Positions 1 through 8,776 of a DNA stretch of 64,000 bases are shown piece by piece. This stretch comes from CAYFHQ01 sp964342805 (GTDB taxonomy: Bacteria > Bacillota > Clostridia > Peptostreptococcales > Acidaminobacteraceae). The stretch is from contig CAYFHQ010000008.1 of the NCBI GenBank assembly GCA_964342805.1, positions 12,830 through 76,829 of the forward strand. The letters are read 5' to 3'. A program made the position numbers and the translations under genes. The notes beneath the pieces were generated by a model. The model ran no database searches. It had not been told where the DNA came from and worked only from the letters and a program-made list of their open reading frames with translations. Position 1 is the stretch's first letter, and each line of letters begins with the position of its first letter.

Positions 1-1
1 T

Positions 2-775
2 GCTCGCAAGTATGCCAAGCCAGAATACCTTAAGCACTTGGTTGCAGCTGCTGAAGAAGCAACAGGTATTGATATTGCACTTCACCTGGACCACGGGGAT
101 AGTTTTGAAATTTGTAAGCAGTGTATTGATGATGGATTTACTTCTGTTATGATTGACGGGTCTGCCCTTTCCTTCGAAGACAACATTGCCTTGACCAAAA
201 AAGTGGTTGAATATGCACATGCAAAAGGCGTTGTTGTTGAAGCAGAACTGGGAAAGCTTGCAGGCGTTGAAGACGACGTGAACGTTAGTGCAGAAGACGC
301 TACATACACAGACCCCCAGCAAGCCGTTGAGTTTGTAGAGCGTACGGGTTGTGATTCCTTAGCCATTGCCATTGGTACCTCCCACGGTGCATACAAGTTC
401 CAGGGTGAGCCCAAGCTGGACTATGACCGCCTGAAGAAGATCACTGAACTCCTACCCAACTTCCCGCTGGTACTTCACGGTGCTTCAACAGTTGTGCCTG
501 AGTTCGTTGAGAAGTGTAACAAGTATGGCGGAAACATCCCAGGTGCCCAAGGTGTACCTGAGCCTATGCTAAGAGAAGCGGCTATGTATGGCGTTTGCAA
601 GATCAACATCGACACTGACCTTCGTCTTGCCATGACAGCTGCCATCCGTGAGTTCCTCGTGGAGAACCCATCGGAGTTCGACCCACGTAAATACCTGGGT
701 AAGGGCCGTACAGCCATTAAAGACATGGTGTCCCACAAGATCGTTGACGTTTTGGGTAGTGCCAGCACCCTGTAA
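2..775 (+). CDS. fba: Class II fructose-1,6-bisphosphate aldolase (5' end outside window)
   Basis: The reading frame is already open at base 2, so the N-terminus lies before the window; the TTG at 38 is an internal leucine. The enzyme cleaves fructose-1,6-bisphosphate to glyceraldehyde-3-phosphate and DHAP in cytosolic glycolysis, using zinc. Visible class II signatures are LHLDHGDS (catalytic Asp and a zinc His), TSHGAYKF (zinc His), LHGAS (third zinc His) and the C-terminal NIDTD phosphate-binding segment. About 257 residues are seen of a family length near 300. It ends in TAA and runs into a shared terminator opposite ppiB. The family assignment is very secure. Confidence 0.95.
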   Translation, partial: ARKYAKPEYLKHLVAAAEEATGIDIALHLDHGDSFEICKQCIDDGFTSVMIDGSALSFEDNIALTKKVVEYAHAKGVVVEAELGKLAGVEDDVNVSAEDATYTDPQQAVEFVERTGCDSLAIAIGTSHGAYKFQGEPKLDYDRLKKITELLPNFPLVLHGASTVVPEFVEKCNKYGGNIPGAQGVPEPMLREAAMYGVCKINIDTDLRLAMTAAIREFLVENPSEFDPRKYLGKGRTAIKDMVSHKIVDVLGSASTL

Positions 776-824
776 ACCCATTATGTGGGACCAGGGCGCA
801 TCGAGGGCCTAATCAAAAAAAGAA

Positions 825-867
825 AAAGAGCTAGATCTCCTGGTTGTCCGGGACGATCTAGCTCTTT
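825..867. terminator. Bidirectional intrinsic terminator between fba and ppiB
   Basis: Perfect 13-bp arms (825-837 and 855-867) enclose a 17-base loop. An A-rich run lies on the left and a T-rich run on the right, so the hairpin can stop both fba (+) and ppiB (-), whose stop codon abuts it. Confidence 0.9.
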
Positions 868-870
868 GTT

Positions 871-1392
871 TTACATTTTTTCAGGTTCTGGGTAGTCCTC
901 ACCGAAAGTGTCTACAGTCATGGTAGCAATGCGCTGGTCTGCCACTGGGCGGTCACCCATCGCTGTCTTTGTTTCAGCAATCTCGTTTACCACGTCCATG
1001 CCTTCGACAATCTTGCCGAAGCCTGCATAAGAACCGTCCAGGTGGGGGCTGTTCTTGTGCATGATGAAGAACTGGGACCCTGCCGAGTTTGGATTCTGAG
1101 CTCTTGCCATGGATAGGACACCTGGCTCATGCTTGAGCTGGTTGGTGAAGCCGTTGATGTTGAATTCACCCTTAATGCCGTAGCCTGGCCCCCCCATACC
1201 GGATCCCTCTGGGCAGCCGCCCTGGATCATGAAACCCTTGATGACACGGTGGAAAATCAGACCATCATAGTAGCCCTTTTTCACCAATGAAATAAAGTTA
1301 TTTACTGTATTGGGAGCGATTTCTGGATACAGCTCCACCTTCATTTGCTTATCATTTTCCATTGTAATGGTTACAACCGGTTTATTTGCCAT
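871..1392 (-). CDS. ppiB: Cyclophilin-type peptidyl-prolyl cis-trans isomerase
   Basis: This cytosolic cyclophilin isomerises Xaa-Pro bonds during protein folding. Family motifs are FHRVIKGFMIQGG, the GSQFFI segment containing the catalytic-core Phe and Gln residues, and LDGSYAGFG. The product is 173 residues, normal for bacterial PpiB. I chose the ATG at 1392 because AGGAGG sits 7 bases upstream; an upstream in-frame start at 1419 would add nine basic residues with no Shine-Dalgarno. It is a single-gene unit convergent with fba. The C-terminus is a short acidic tail. Confidence 0.93.
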   Translation of the reverse strand: MANKPVVTITMENDKQMKVELYPEIAPNTVNNFISLVKKGYYDGLIFHRVIKGFMIQGGCPEGSGMGGPGYGIKGEFNINGFTNQLKHEPGVLSMARAQNPNSAGSQFFIMHKNSPHLDGSYAGFGKIVEGMDVVNEIAETKTAMGDRPVADQRIATMTVDTFGEDYPEPEKM

Positions 1393-1600
1393 GTTTGGCC
1401 TCCTTTTTCTTTTGTGCACAACAAGTATAGCATGTTCCCCCGGGAATTTCTATTGGTGGAAGGACACATCATGGTCACTATATACCCCAGAATCATAACG
1501 AGAAGTCGCGGTAAACATTGGGCCTTCCTCTAGGACCCAGGGCATGAGGGCCTTGTGCCCTTCTCTACATAACATAGCGTTGCATGTTGCATGGTTTTAT

Positions 1601-3559
1601 CTACTTTCTTTTGCTGTTCTGCATGACATTGACTGCAAAGATCAAAACCAAAAGCAAGTAGATTCCCATGGCCATAGCGAACTGATAATCGGCATCCTCG
1701 GCCACCAGGTCCTCTTGGCCCATAAGTAACATTTCCACTTTACGAACAGGGTTGCGGTAAAACACAGCCCCATAAGATTGACCATCTTCCCCATCATAAT
1801 GGAAGAAAGTTGGCTCTATGGGATCTTCCAAGCCCCACTGGTGGTGGAGACTGGCAAGTCCCTGGTCCAGAATACTGTGGTCTCTTTGGGACCGGTACTC
1901 GTAAGGAATACTGCTATATAAGACATACTGCTTTAATATACTATCAATCCGCAATTCAAAACGTTCATGAAGCTGGGCTTCCAACTTGTCTGCCCGCTCA
2001 TAACTCAGGGTCACGTTTGACTGGACCACAATAAAACTCTCCAGGTCCTCAATCCAGTGGATATAGACCCGGTAGTGGCGGCCTCCTTCTTCAAAATCGT
2101 AAAATTGCTCCTCAGCATAAGGGCGTTTGAGCAAAACGTTGTAGCGCATATTGATTTGGTAGGCTCCCAGGTGGTCATCAAAAACTTTAACACCTCCTGG
2201 CAAGTAACTTCCAGCCTCTTCAACTCCAGCCCAGCGAACAACCCCTTCCATGGACTGGGCCTCCGCTCGCAGACGCCGATCAATGGCTTCATTTTTGAGT
2301 CGTTCCAGGTCCTGAACTGCCCGGTCTCTAGCAATCAAGAGTCGCTCCAGTTGTATGCTTTTATTGATCATGTCTTCTTGCCACTGTTGGTACAGCGTAA
2401 TATCAACCACCTGCTGACCCAGGGCTGTGGACAGGAGAACCGTCAACAGGAGGACAGACACATATCCATAACCAAGACGGCGTATTTGCTGTATGAGGCC
2501 TGACTGGTCTGGGCTTTCTGCCAAGGGATCCACAAAGATAATAAAATTCTCATAGAGGGCAATCAAAATCCGGGTCAGGACCACAAACAAGAAGAGGGCC
2601 ATGATCCGTACCGCCCACTTGATGGCTGTTGTTCCGTCCACCACATTGCCTTCTGGCATGGCCACTAGGACATACTTATCCAGGGCCTCCACATGTGTGA
2701 GAACCCCCAGCTGATACGCCCGCTCAGCAGGTTGGTTGGGTAAACGAAGATTGACCCGGCCAGCCCCTAATTTCTGCAGGGCGACCGATACCTCCGCTTG
2801 GGACAACTCGTCAAATCCACTTATTTTTTCACCAATGATATTGTCATGATTGGTGTACTCCACAAACATAAATCCATCCATTACATCCACAAAAGTGCCA
2901 TTATGCATGCTCTGGAAGCGATCCAGTATATCGTTTTGCTCAATGGACATTTCAGCAAAGTAGTCTGCTGACTCCTTCTCTACTGGTTCCAGGAGGATGA
3001 TCATCCAGTCCAAGGGCTCATAATAACTGAAATAGGCAAAATGATCGACATTTCCATTGGGTGTTTTGCAGGCTATTCGGGCATAGGACTCCCCTTGTGT
3101 CCAGGCCTTGTTAAGGACCTCTTGGTTTTGATCATTGAAGAGGCAGGTGGACACGGTGATCTGACCGTAGGGGTAGAGCAACATGCCTTCCTTTTTCGAG
3201 TAAACCCCTAGGCCCTTGGTCGATCCCTGGTTGAGTTGGCCCATGAGGTCAATGGACTGGTCTCTTCTTTCGGCCGATTGGCCATACTTATTCAAGAGAC
3301 CCTCAATGAGGGCGCCATACTCCCTGGCATCGTCCAACCATAGGTTTTCCAAGCTGTCTTTTAATAGGGACACAGACTCGTTATAGTCTTCTATAATGGC
3401 AACCACTTCGTCATTTTGGCTGACCATGTCCTCCATGGCCATGTCATAGTGGTAGCGGTCAATGGCCCGCTCGGTGAGGACGACAAAAACCATCAACAAG
3501 AGCAGGGTAAACAAAACGGGTATGTATAACCACTTACTTCGAAAAACTTGTATGTTCAA
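1601..3559 (-). CDS. Membrane protein with two Cache-like ectodomains and no cytoplasmic output domain
   Basis: The product is 652 residues with four predicted membrane helices at about 10-30, 312-334, 365-382 and 628-646. Two large extracytoplasmic blocks lie between helices 1-2 and 3-4. The first ends in a segment (YYEPLDWMII) that resembles the end of single-Cache sensor domains. Helices 2 and 3 are joined by about 30 residues, and no HAMP, kinase, methyl-acceptor or GGDEF domain follows. Start is TTG, preceded by a run of GGAGGAGGAG. Cache domains usually bind small ligands outside the cell; how this one would signal is unknown. It may partner another membrane protein. The exact family was not recognised. 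Confidence 0.6.
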   Translation of the reverse strand: MNIQVFRSKWLYIPVLFTLLLLMVFVVLTERAIDRYHYDMAMEDMVSQNDEVVAIIEDYNESVSLLKDSLENLWLDDAREYGALIEGLLNKYGQSAERRDQSIDLMGQLNQGSTKGLGVYSKKEGMLLYPYGQITVSTCLFNDQNQEVLNKAWTQGESYARIACKTPNGNVDHFAYFSYYEPLDWMIILLEPVEKESADYFAEMSIEQNDILDRFQSMHNGTFVDVMDGFMFVEYTNHDNIIGEKISGFDELSQAEVSVALQKLGAGRVNLRLPNQPAERAYQLGVLTHVEALDKYVLVAMPEGNVVDGTTAIKWAVRIMALFLFVVLTRILIALYENFIIFVDPLAESPDQSGLIQQIRRLGYGYVSVLLLTVLLSTALGQQVVDITLYQQWQEDMINKSIQLERLLIARDRAVQDLERLKNEAIDRRLRAEAQSMEGVVRWAGVEEAGSYLPGGVKVFDDHLGAYQINMRYNVLLKRPYAEEQFYDFEEGGRHYRVYIHWIEDLESFIVVQSNVTLSYERADKLEAQLHERFELRIDSILKQYVLYSSIPYEYRSQRDHSILDQGLASLHHQWGLEDPIEPTFFHYDGEDGQSYGAVFYRNPVRKVEMLLMGQEDLVAEDADYQFAMAMGIYLLLVLIFAVNVMQNSKRK

Positions 3560-3739
3560 ACCGGCTCCTCCTCCACCCCTAAATCTTGGCTATTCAAATA
3601 CAATTCGGTTTTGTCCATGGCAAATCCTGCTTGGGCTTGTGGATTCGGGTGAATAATCATACGCTTGGCCCTCTGGTCTGATATCCCAGGGATCTAAAAA
3701 GGTCCAGAGCGCTTTCTTTACACAAAAATACGCACAAAA

Positions 3740-3769
3740 GAACCTCCTGCCCATTTGGACAGGAGGTTC
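3740..3769 (-). terminator. Terminator of the tig-clp-lon-engB operon
   Basis: Ten-base arms (3740-3749, 3760-3769) around a 10-base loop, followed on the minus strand by a T-rich stretch, lie 37 bases after the engB stop. Confidence 0.85.
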
Positions 3770-3805
3770 CCATAAGCCAATGCTCGGATTGACCCTTGTT
3801 CAAGA

Positions 3806-4444
3806 TTATTTCTTACTGCTGCCAGCACTCTGACGCTCAAACTTGATGTCATGGCCATTGACTTCAAAGATTTCGTGGAGCATGTCCCAGAAATCGTATT
3901 TGCCACGGCGGTCAGTGGAGGAAATCGGCAGGAGGAAGGCATCGTCGTCCATCCCTAGGGTTTCCCGGATGACCTTGATGTTCTTCTGAAGCTGCGATCC
4001 CTTGATCTTGTCCAGCTTGTTGGCCACAACAATGCCGTTGAAGCCGTAAGCCTTGATCCACTGGTACATTTGGACATCTTCTTGGGTCGGCTTGTGTCGC
4101 AGGTCCACCAAGAGGATTACCTCCAGCAAGTTCTTTCTACCACTGAGGTAGGTCTCCATGACCTTTCCCCATGACTTCTTCTGGGACTTGGATACCTTGG
4201 CGTAGCCATAGCCTGGAAGGTCGACAAACCGAAACTTTTCGTCGATGTCATAGAAGTTGATGGTCTGGGTCTTGCCCGGAGTGGAACTGGTTCTAGCCAG
4301 GTTTTTGCGATTGATGAGCATGTTGATCAAAGAGGACTTGCCTACGTTTGACCGCCCAGCCATTGCAATCTCTGGCGTGTCCTCTTCCGGGTATTGAACA
4401 GGACTTACCGCACTGATGATAAACTTACTTTCCCGAATTTTCAT
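3806..4444 (-). CDS. engB: Ribosome-biogenesis GTPase EngB/YsxC/YihA
   Basis: This TRAFAC-class GTPase is needed for late assembly of the 50S subunit. All G motifs are present: G1 GRSNVGKSS near residue 30, the TPGKTQ switch region, G3 DLPGYGYAK, and G4 NKLDK. The length is 212 residues, typical of the family. The start is the ATG at 4444 with AGAGGA upstream; it overlaps the 3' end of lon by 20 bases, which implies translational coupling. lon-engB order is common in Firmicutes. Confidence 0.95.
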   Translation of the reverse strand: MKIRESKFIISAVSPVQYPEEDTPEIAMAGRSNVGKSSLINMLINRKNLARTSSTPGKTQTINFYDIDEKFRFVDLPGYGYAKVSKSQKKSWGKVMETYLSGRKNLLEVILLVDLRHKPTQEDVQMYQWIKAYGFNGIVVANKLDKIKGSQLQKNIKVIRETLGMDDDAFLLPISSTDRRGKYDFWDMLHEIFEVNGHDIKFERQSAGSSKK

Positions 4445-6803
4445 TCGTCTTCCTCTTTCTTGTGGTCTTCTTCTTCTTTGGCTGCTCAACCAGGGCGTGT
4501 TCTAGAACCTCGTCCATATGCTTCACAGGAATGAAGGTCATGTCCTTCTGGATACCAGCCGGAATGTCATCAAGATCCTTCTTGTTCTCGTATGGGAACA
4601 GAACCGTCTTGATGCCAGCCCGTTTTGCAGCCAGGGACTTTTCCTTTAGTCCACCAATTGGAAGTACGCGACCCCTTAGGGTAATTTCGCCGGTCATGGC
4701 CACGTCTCGACGAACAGGGATTTCCGTCAAGGCTGACAGGACAGCTGTCGCCATGGTAATTCCCGCCGAAGGACCATCCTTTGGTGTTGCCCCTTCAGGA
4801 ATGTGGATATGAACGTCTGTCTTCTCATGGAAGTCCTCAGGCAAGTCAAAACGGTCTTGGACCGATCGAATGTAACTGATCCCTGCCCGGGCAGACTCTT
4901 TCATGACGTCGCCCATTTGACCGGTAAGCACCAACTGGCCCTTACCCTTCATAGGCGTCACTTCCACGTTGAGGGTTACACCACCAACAGCAGTCCAGGC
5001 CAGGCCAGTTACAATGCCCACTTCGTCCTGGTCACTGATTTCCTCATGGCTAAACTTCTTGCCGCCCAGGATTTTTTCCAGGTTGGTCGTGTTGACACGA
5101 ACGCTGGTCTTTTTCTCCTCGACGATCTTAGCCGCCACTTTTCGGCAAACCGCAGCCACTTGACGTTCCAACTCACGGACGCCAGCTTCACGGGTGTAGT
5201 TGTTGATAAGCATACGCAGGGTCGAGTCAGACAGTTTAAGGTTGTCTGAGGTTAGACCATGCTCCTTCAATTGCTTGGGTTGCAAGTACTTCTTAGCAAT
5301 TTGAAGTTTTTCGTCTTCAATGTAACCACTGATCCGGATCACTTCCATACGGTCAAGTAAAGGCCGTGGAATGGTGCTCAGGCTGTTGGCAGTGGTGATG
5401 AAGAGGACCTTGGACAGGTCAAAGGGTACTTCAAGGTAGTGGTCCGTAAAGTCCTTGTTCTGCTCTGGATCTAGAACTTCCAGCAGGGCAGACGCCGGGT
5501 CACCACGGAAGTCACTGGCCAGCTTGTCAATTTCGTCAAACAGGAATACAGGGTTTTTGGTACCTGCTTCTTTTACGCCATTGATAATTCGACCGGGAAT
5601 GGCCCCAATGTAGGTCCGTCTATGGCCTCGGATTTCAGCTTCGTCTCGCACACCACCAAGGGACATACGGACATACTTACGGTTCAAGGACCGGGCAATG
5701 GACTTGGCAATGGATGTTTTACCAACCCCAGGAGGTCCCACCAAACAAATGATTGGCCCCTTCATGCTCTGGGTCAGCTCACGGATGGCCAAGTACTCCA
5801 AAATACGCTCTTTCACTGTCTTCAGGCCATAGTGGTCCTCGTTGAGGATCTCTCTTGCCTTGGTTAGGTCCAGGGTGTCTTTGGTTTGCTTGTTCCAAGG
5901 AAGCTCAAGGATGGTGTTGACGTAGGTCCGGATGACGTTGGACTCAGCACTGGAAGGTGCCATTTTTCCAAGACGGTCGATTTCCTTTTCAACCTTTTCC
6001 TTAACCTTTTTGCCAACTTTCAGTTTCTTCAGCTTTTTGGTCAGCTCTTCAACCTCAGACTCCGCGTTCTGTTCTTCGCCCAGTTCCTCACGGATCACCT
6101 TCATTTGCTCTCGCAGGTAGTATTCCTTTTGAAGCTGGTTGATTTGCTTTCTTACCTTGTCATTGATTTCCTTTTCAACTTCAAGGATCTCAATTTCAGA
6201 CAGGAGCAGTTCATAAATAATCTCTAGACGTTCCTTGGCAGAGACCGCTTCAATGATCTCCTGCTTTTGCTCTGTCTTGAGCACCATGTTGGAAGCCAGG
6301 GTGTCTGCAAAACGACCGGGCTCTTCAATGGAGGACACAGACAACATAACGTCTGGAGACGTGCGGTTACTCACGGAAATATAGCGTTCAAAGGCCTGGA
6401 CGCAAGCCCGCATAAGGGCTTCTGTTTCCTTGTCCTTTTCCGCCTCTTCTTCAAACAACTCAATGTCTGCCCGGAAATAAGGTTCTTCGTGGATCATCTT
6501 GTCGATCCGCGCCCGGGACAGGCCTTCTACCAAGACCCGAATGGCGTCACCTGGTAGCTTGAGCATTTGCTTTATTTTACAAACGGTACCGTACTCGTAG
6601 AAATCGTCTACTGTGGGCAGATCAATGTCGAGGTCAATCTGTGTGGATAGGAAAATGCGCTGGTCTTTGATCATTGCTTCTTCCAGTGCCTTGATTGACT
6701 TTTCTCTGCCTACATCAAAGTGCAATACCATATAGGGAAATACCGATAAGCCACGGAGTGGGATCAGGGGCATTTCTTGAATCTGCTTCTTCTCTTGATC
6801 CAT
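4425..6803 (-). CDS. lon: ATP-dependent protease La (Lon)
   Basis: Lon degrades misfolded and regulatory proteins in the cytosol. The 792-residue protein has the N-terminal substrate-binding domain, a coiled-coil middle, an AAA+ module with Walker A GPPGVGKTS and Walker B FLFDEIDK, and the C-terminal serine protease domain with catalytic Ser in KDGPSAGIT and a later Lys of the Ser-Lys dyad. GAGGAG precedes the ATG. A very basic tail rich in Lys and Arg ends the protein. It follows clpX and a weak terminator-like hairpin, so some transcripts may stop before lon. Confidence 0.97.
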   Translation of the reverse strand: MDQEKKQIQEMPLIPLRGLSVFPYMVLHFDVGREKSIKALEEAMIKDQRIFLSTQIDLDIDLPTVDDFYEYGTVCKIKQMLKLPGDAIRVLVEGLSRARIDKMIHEEPYFRADIELFEEEAEKDKETEALMRACVQAFERYISVSNRTSPDVMLSVSSIEEPGRFADTLASNMVLKTEQKQEIIEAVSAKERLEIIYELLLSEIEILEVEKEINDKVRKQINQLQKEYYLREQMKVIREELGEEQNAESEVEELTKKLKKLKVGKKVKEKVEKEIDRLGKMAPSSAESNVIRTYVNTILELPWNKQTKDTLDLTKAREILNEDHYGLKTVKERILEYLAIRELTQSMKGPIICLVGPPGVGKTSIAKSIARSLNRKYVRMSLGGVRDEAEIRGHRRTYIGAIPGRIINGVKEAGTKNPVFLFDEIDKLASDFRGDPASALLEVLDPEQNKDFTDHYLEVPFDLSKVLFITTANSLSTIPRPLLDRMEVIRISGYIEDEKLQIAKKYLQPKQLKEHGLTSDNLKLSDSTLRMLINNYTREAGVRELERQVAAVCRKVAAKIVEEKKTSVRVNTTNLEKILGGKKFSHEEISDQDEVGIVTGLAWTAVGGVTLNVEVTPMKGKGQLVLTGQMGDVMKESARAGISYIRSVQDRFDLPEDFHEKTDVHIHIPEGATPKDGPSAGITMATAVLSALTEIPVRRDVAMTGEITLRGRVLPIGGLKEKSLAAKRAGIKTVLFPYENKKDLDDIPAGIQKDMTFIPVKHMDEVLEHALVEQPKKKKTTRKRKTNENSGK

Positions 6804-6851
6804 ACGTTCAACTCCTCTTCCTTGTGATTTGCATGATCTAAAATATCGAAA

Positions 6852-6875
6852 AATGCGAGCCGTCAGACTCGCATT
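6852..6875 (-). terminator. Intrinsic terminator or attenuating hairpin between clpX and lon
   Basis: Eight-base arms AATGCGAG/CTCGCATT with an 8-base loop are followed on the minus strand by TTTTTCG. It lies between clpX and lon and could lower lon expression relative to clpX. Confidence 0.6.
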
Positions 6876-6899
6876 CTACGAAATACGTTTAGGAACTGG

Positions 6900-8153
6900 T
6901 TAGGAAGCTGTTTCCTCGCCAGTGTCTTCCAGCACCAAGGTCGGTTGCTGGTGTCTCTCGACGGTTTCCTTTGTCACAATGCACTTGCGGATGTCCTTAC
7001 GGGACGGGATCTCAAACATGATGTCCAGCATAATGCTTTCCACAATGCTCCGTAGGCCCCGTGCACCTGTCTTGCGATCAATTGCCTGTTTGGCAATGGC
7101 AATCAAGGAGTCCTTTTCGAATTCCAGCTCAACGCCGTCAATTTCGAACAAGCGCTTATATTGCTTGACTAGAGCGTTCTTTGGTTCGGATAGAATCTGC
7201 ATGAGCGCGTCTTCATCCAACTCGTGGAGGGAAACCGTAATCGGCACACGGCCAATAAACTCAGGAATCAGGCCAAATCGTAGAAGATCTGCTGTTTCCA
7301 ACTTCTCCAGGAGTGCACCGATCTCCATGTCCTTCTTGGACTGAAGTTCAGCACCGAAGCCCAATTGCTTCTTACCAATACGCTTTTGAATGATCTTTTC
7401 CATGCCGTCAAAAGCACCACCACAAATGAACAAGACATTGCTTGTGTCAATCTGTAGGAACTCTTGATGGGGGTGCTTACGGCCACCCTGGGGTGGAACG
7501 GAAGCCACTGTGCCCTCAAGGATTTTCAGCAAGGCTTGCTGAACCCCTTCGCCGGACACGTCCCGTGTAATGGATGGGTTATCGGACTTGCGGGTAATCT
7601 TATCGATTTCATCGATATAGATAATGCCCTTTTGCGCCCGTTCAATATCATAATCTGCTGCTTGGATCAGCTTGAGGAGAATATTCTCCACGTCTTCACC
7701 AACATATCCAGCCTCGGTCAATGCTGTGGCATCGGCAATGGCAAATGGCACGTTCAGAATGCGGGCCATTGTTTGAGCCAATAGCGTTTTACCGGAACCC
7801 GTTGGACCAATCATCAAGATGTTGGACTTCTGCAGTTCCACATTTTCATCATGGCCGATATCCGCATGGATACGCTTGTAATGATTGTACACTGCCACAG
7901 ACAGGGTCTTCTTAGCTCTGTCCTGTCCGATGACATAATCGTTTAGGATCTCATAAATTTCAGCAGGCTTTGGCAGCTCTGCTAAATTCAGATCGCCATG
8001 CTCATGCACTTCTTCGGAAATGATCTCATTACACAGGGCCACACACTCATCGCAGATATATACATTAGGACCTGCAATCAGTCGTTTTACCTGGTCTTGT
8101 GACTTTCCACAGAAGGAGCATTGAAGCTGTCGCTTATCATCGTATTTGGACAT
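6900..8153 (-). CDS. clpX: ClpX, ATP-binding unfoldase of the ClpXP protease
   Basis: ClpX recognises tagged substrates, unfolds them and feeds them into ClpP. The N-terminal zinc-binding domain is visible as CSFCGKS and CDECVALC (residues about 12-40). Walker A is GPTGSGKTLL, Walker B IIYIDEIDK, and the pore and sensor regions (GYVGEDVE, RDVSGEGVQ) are intact. The length is 417 residues, usual for ClpX. The RBS AGAGG precedes the ATG. It lies 19 bases after clpP, in the order tig-clpP-clpX-lon-engB found widely in low-GC Gram-positives. Confidence 0.97.
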   Translation of the reverse strand: MSKYDDKRQLQCSFCGKSQDQVKRLIAGPNVYICDECVALCNEIISEEVHEHGDLNLAELPKPAEIYEILNDYVIGQDRAKKTLSVAVYNHYKRIHADIGHDENVELQKSNILMIGPTGSGKTLLAQTMARILNVPFAIADATALTEAGYVGEDVENILLKLIQAADYDIERAQKGIIYIDEIDKITRKSDNPSITRDVSGEGVQQALLKILEGTVASVPPQGGRKHPHQEFLQIDTSNVLFICGGAFDGMEKIIQKRIGKKQLGFGAELQSKKDMEIGALLEKLETADLLRFGLIPEFIGRVPITVSLHELDEDALMQILSEPKNALVKQYKRLFEIDGVELEFEKDSLIAIAKQAIDRKTGARGLRSIVESIMLDIMFEIPSRKDIRKCIVTKETVERHQQPTLVLEDTGEETAS

Positions 8154-8172
8154 AGAAACCTCTTTTCATCTA

Positions 8173-8754
8173 CTATCTGGACGTAATCACCTTATCGATC
8201 AAACCGTACTCAACAGCTTCTTCAGCCGTCATGAAGTTATCACGATCCGTGTCCTTTTCGATCACTTCCAGAGGTTGTCCTGTACGTTCACTTAAAATCT
8301 TGTTCAAGCTTTCCTTCATCTTGATGATGCGCTCTGCTTGAATCTTAATGTCTGATGCCTGTCCGCGAGCACCACCCAATGGCTGGTGAATCATCACCTC
8401 AGCATTTGGCAGGGCCATACGCTTTCCTTTTGTACCAGCAGCCAAGAGAAATGCGCCCATACTTGCAGCCATTCCCACACAGATGGTTGATACATCCGGC
8501 TTAATATACTGCATGGTGTCATAAATCCCCATGCCCGCCGTGATCGACCCACCTGGGCTGTTAATGTAGACACTGATGTCGCGATCTGGATCATCAGCTT
8601 CCAAGAATAGAAGCTGGGCAATGATCAGATTTGCAGTCGTGTCGTTAATCTCGTCACCAATGAAAATAATGCGGTCCTTCAACAGTCTCGAGTAAATATC
8701 GTAAGACCGTTCTCCTCGATTGGTCTGTTCTACAACAACAGGTACTAATGCCAT
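8173..8754 (-). CDS. clpP: ClpP, proteolytic subunit of Clp protease
   Basis: This serine peptidase forms the tetradecameric chamber used by ClpX and other Clp ATPases. The catalytic Ser is in GMAASMGAF and the catalytic His in MIHQPLGG. The product is 193 residues. Two in-frame ATGs lie six bases apart; I chose 8754 because GAGGAGG directly touches the first ATG but is 7 bases from the second, and because the protein then begins MALVPVVVEQTNRGERSYD as other ClpPs do. It is 22 bases downstream of tig. Confidence 0.96.
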   Translation of the reverse strand: MALVPVVVEQTNRGERSYDIYSRLLKDRIIFIGDEINDTTANLIIAQLLFLEADDPDRDISVYINSPGGSITAGMGIYDTMQYIKPDVSTICVGMAASMGAFLLAAGTKGKRMALPNAEVMIHQPLGGARGQASDIKIQAERIIKMKESLNKILSERTGQPLEVIEKDTDRDNFMTAEEAVEYGLIDKVITSR

Positions 8755-8776
8755 GGGCATCCCTCCTCAACGTCGC

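Noticed and set aside
1393..1600. Possible hairpin (GGGCA...TGCCC) and -10-like sequence upstream of ppiB
   Set aside because: The stem is short without a T-run and the -10-like TATACT lacks a -35; too weak to list.
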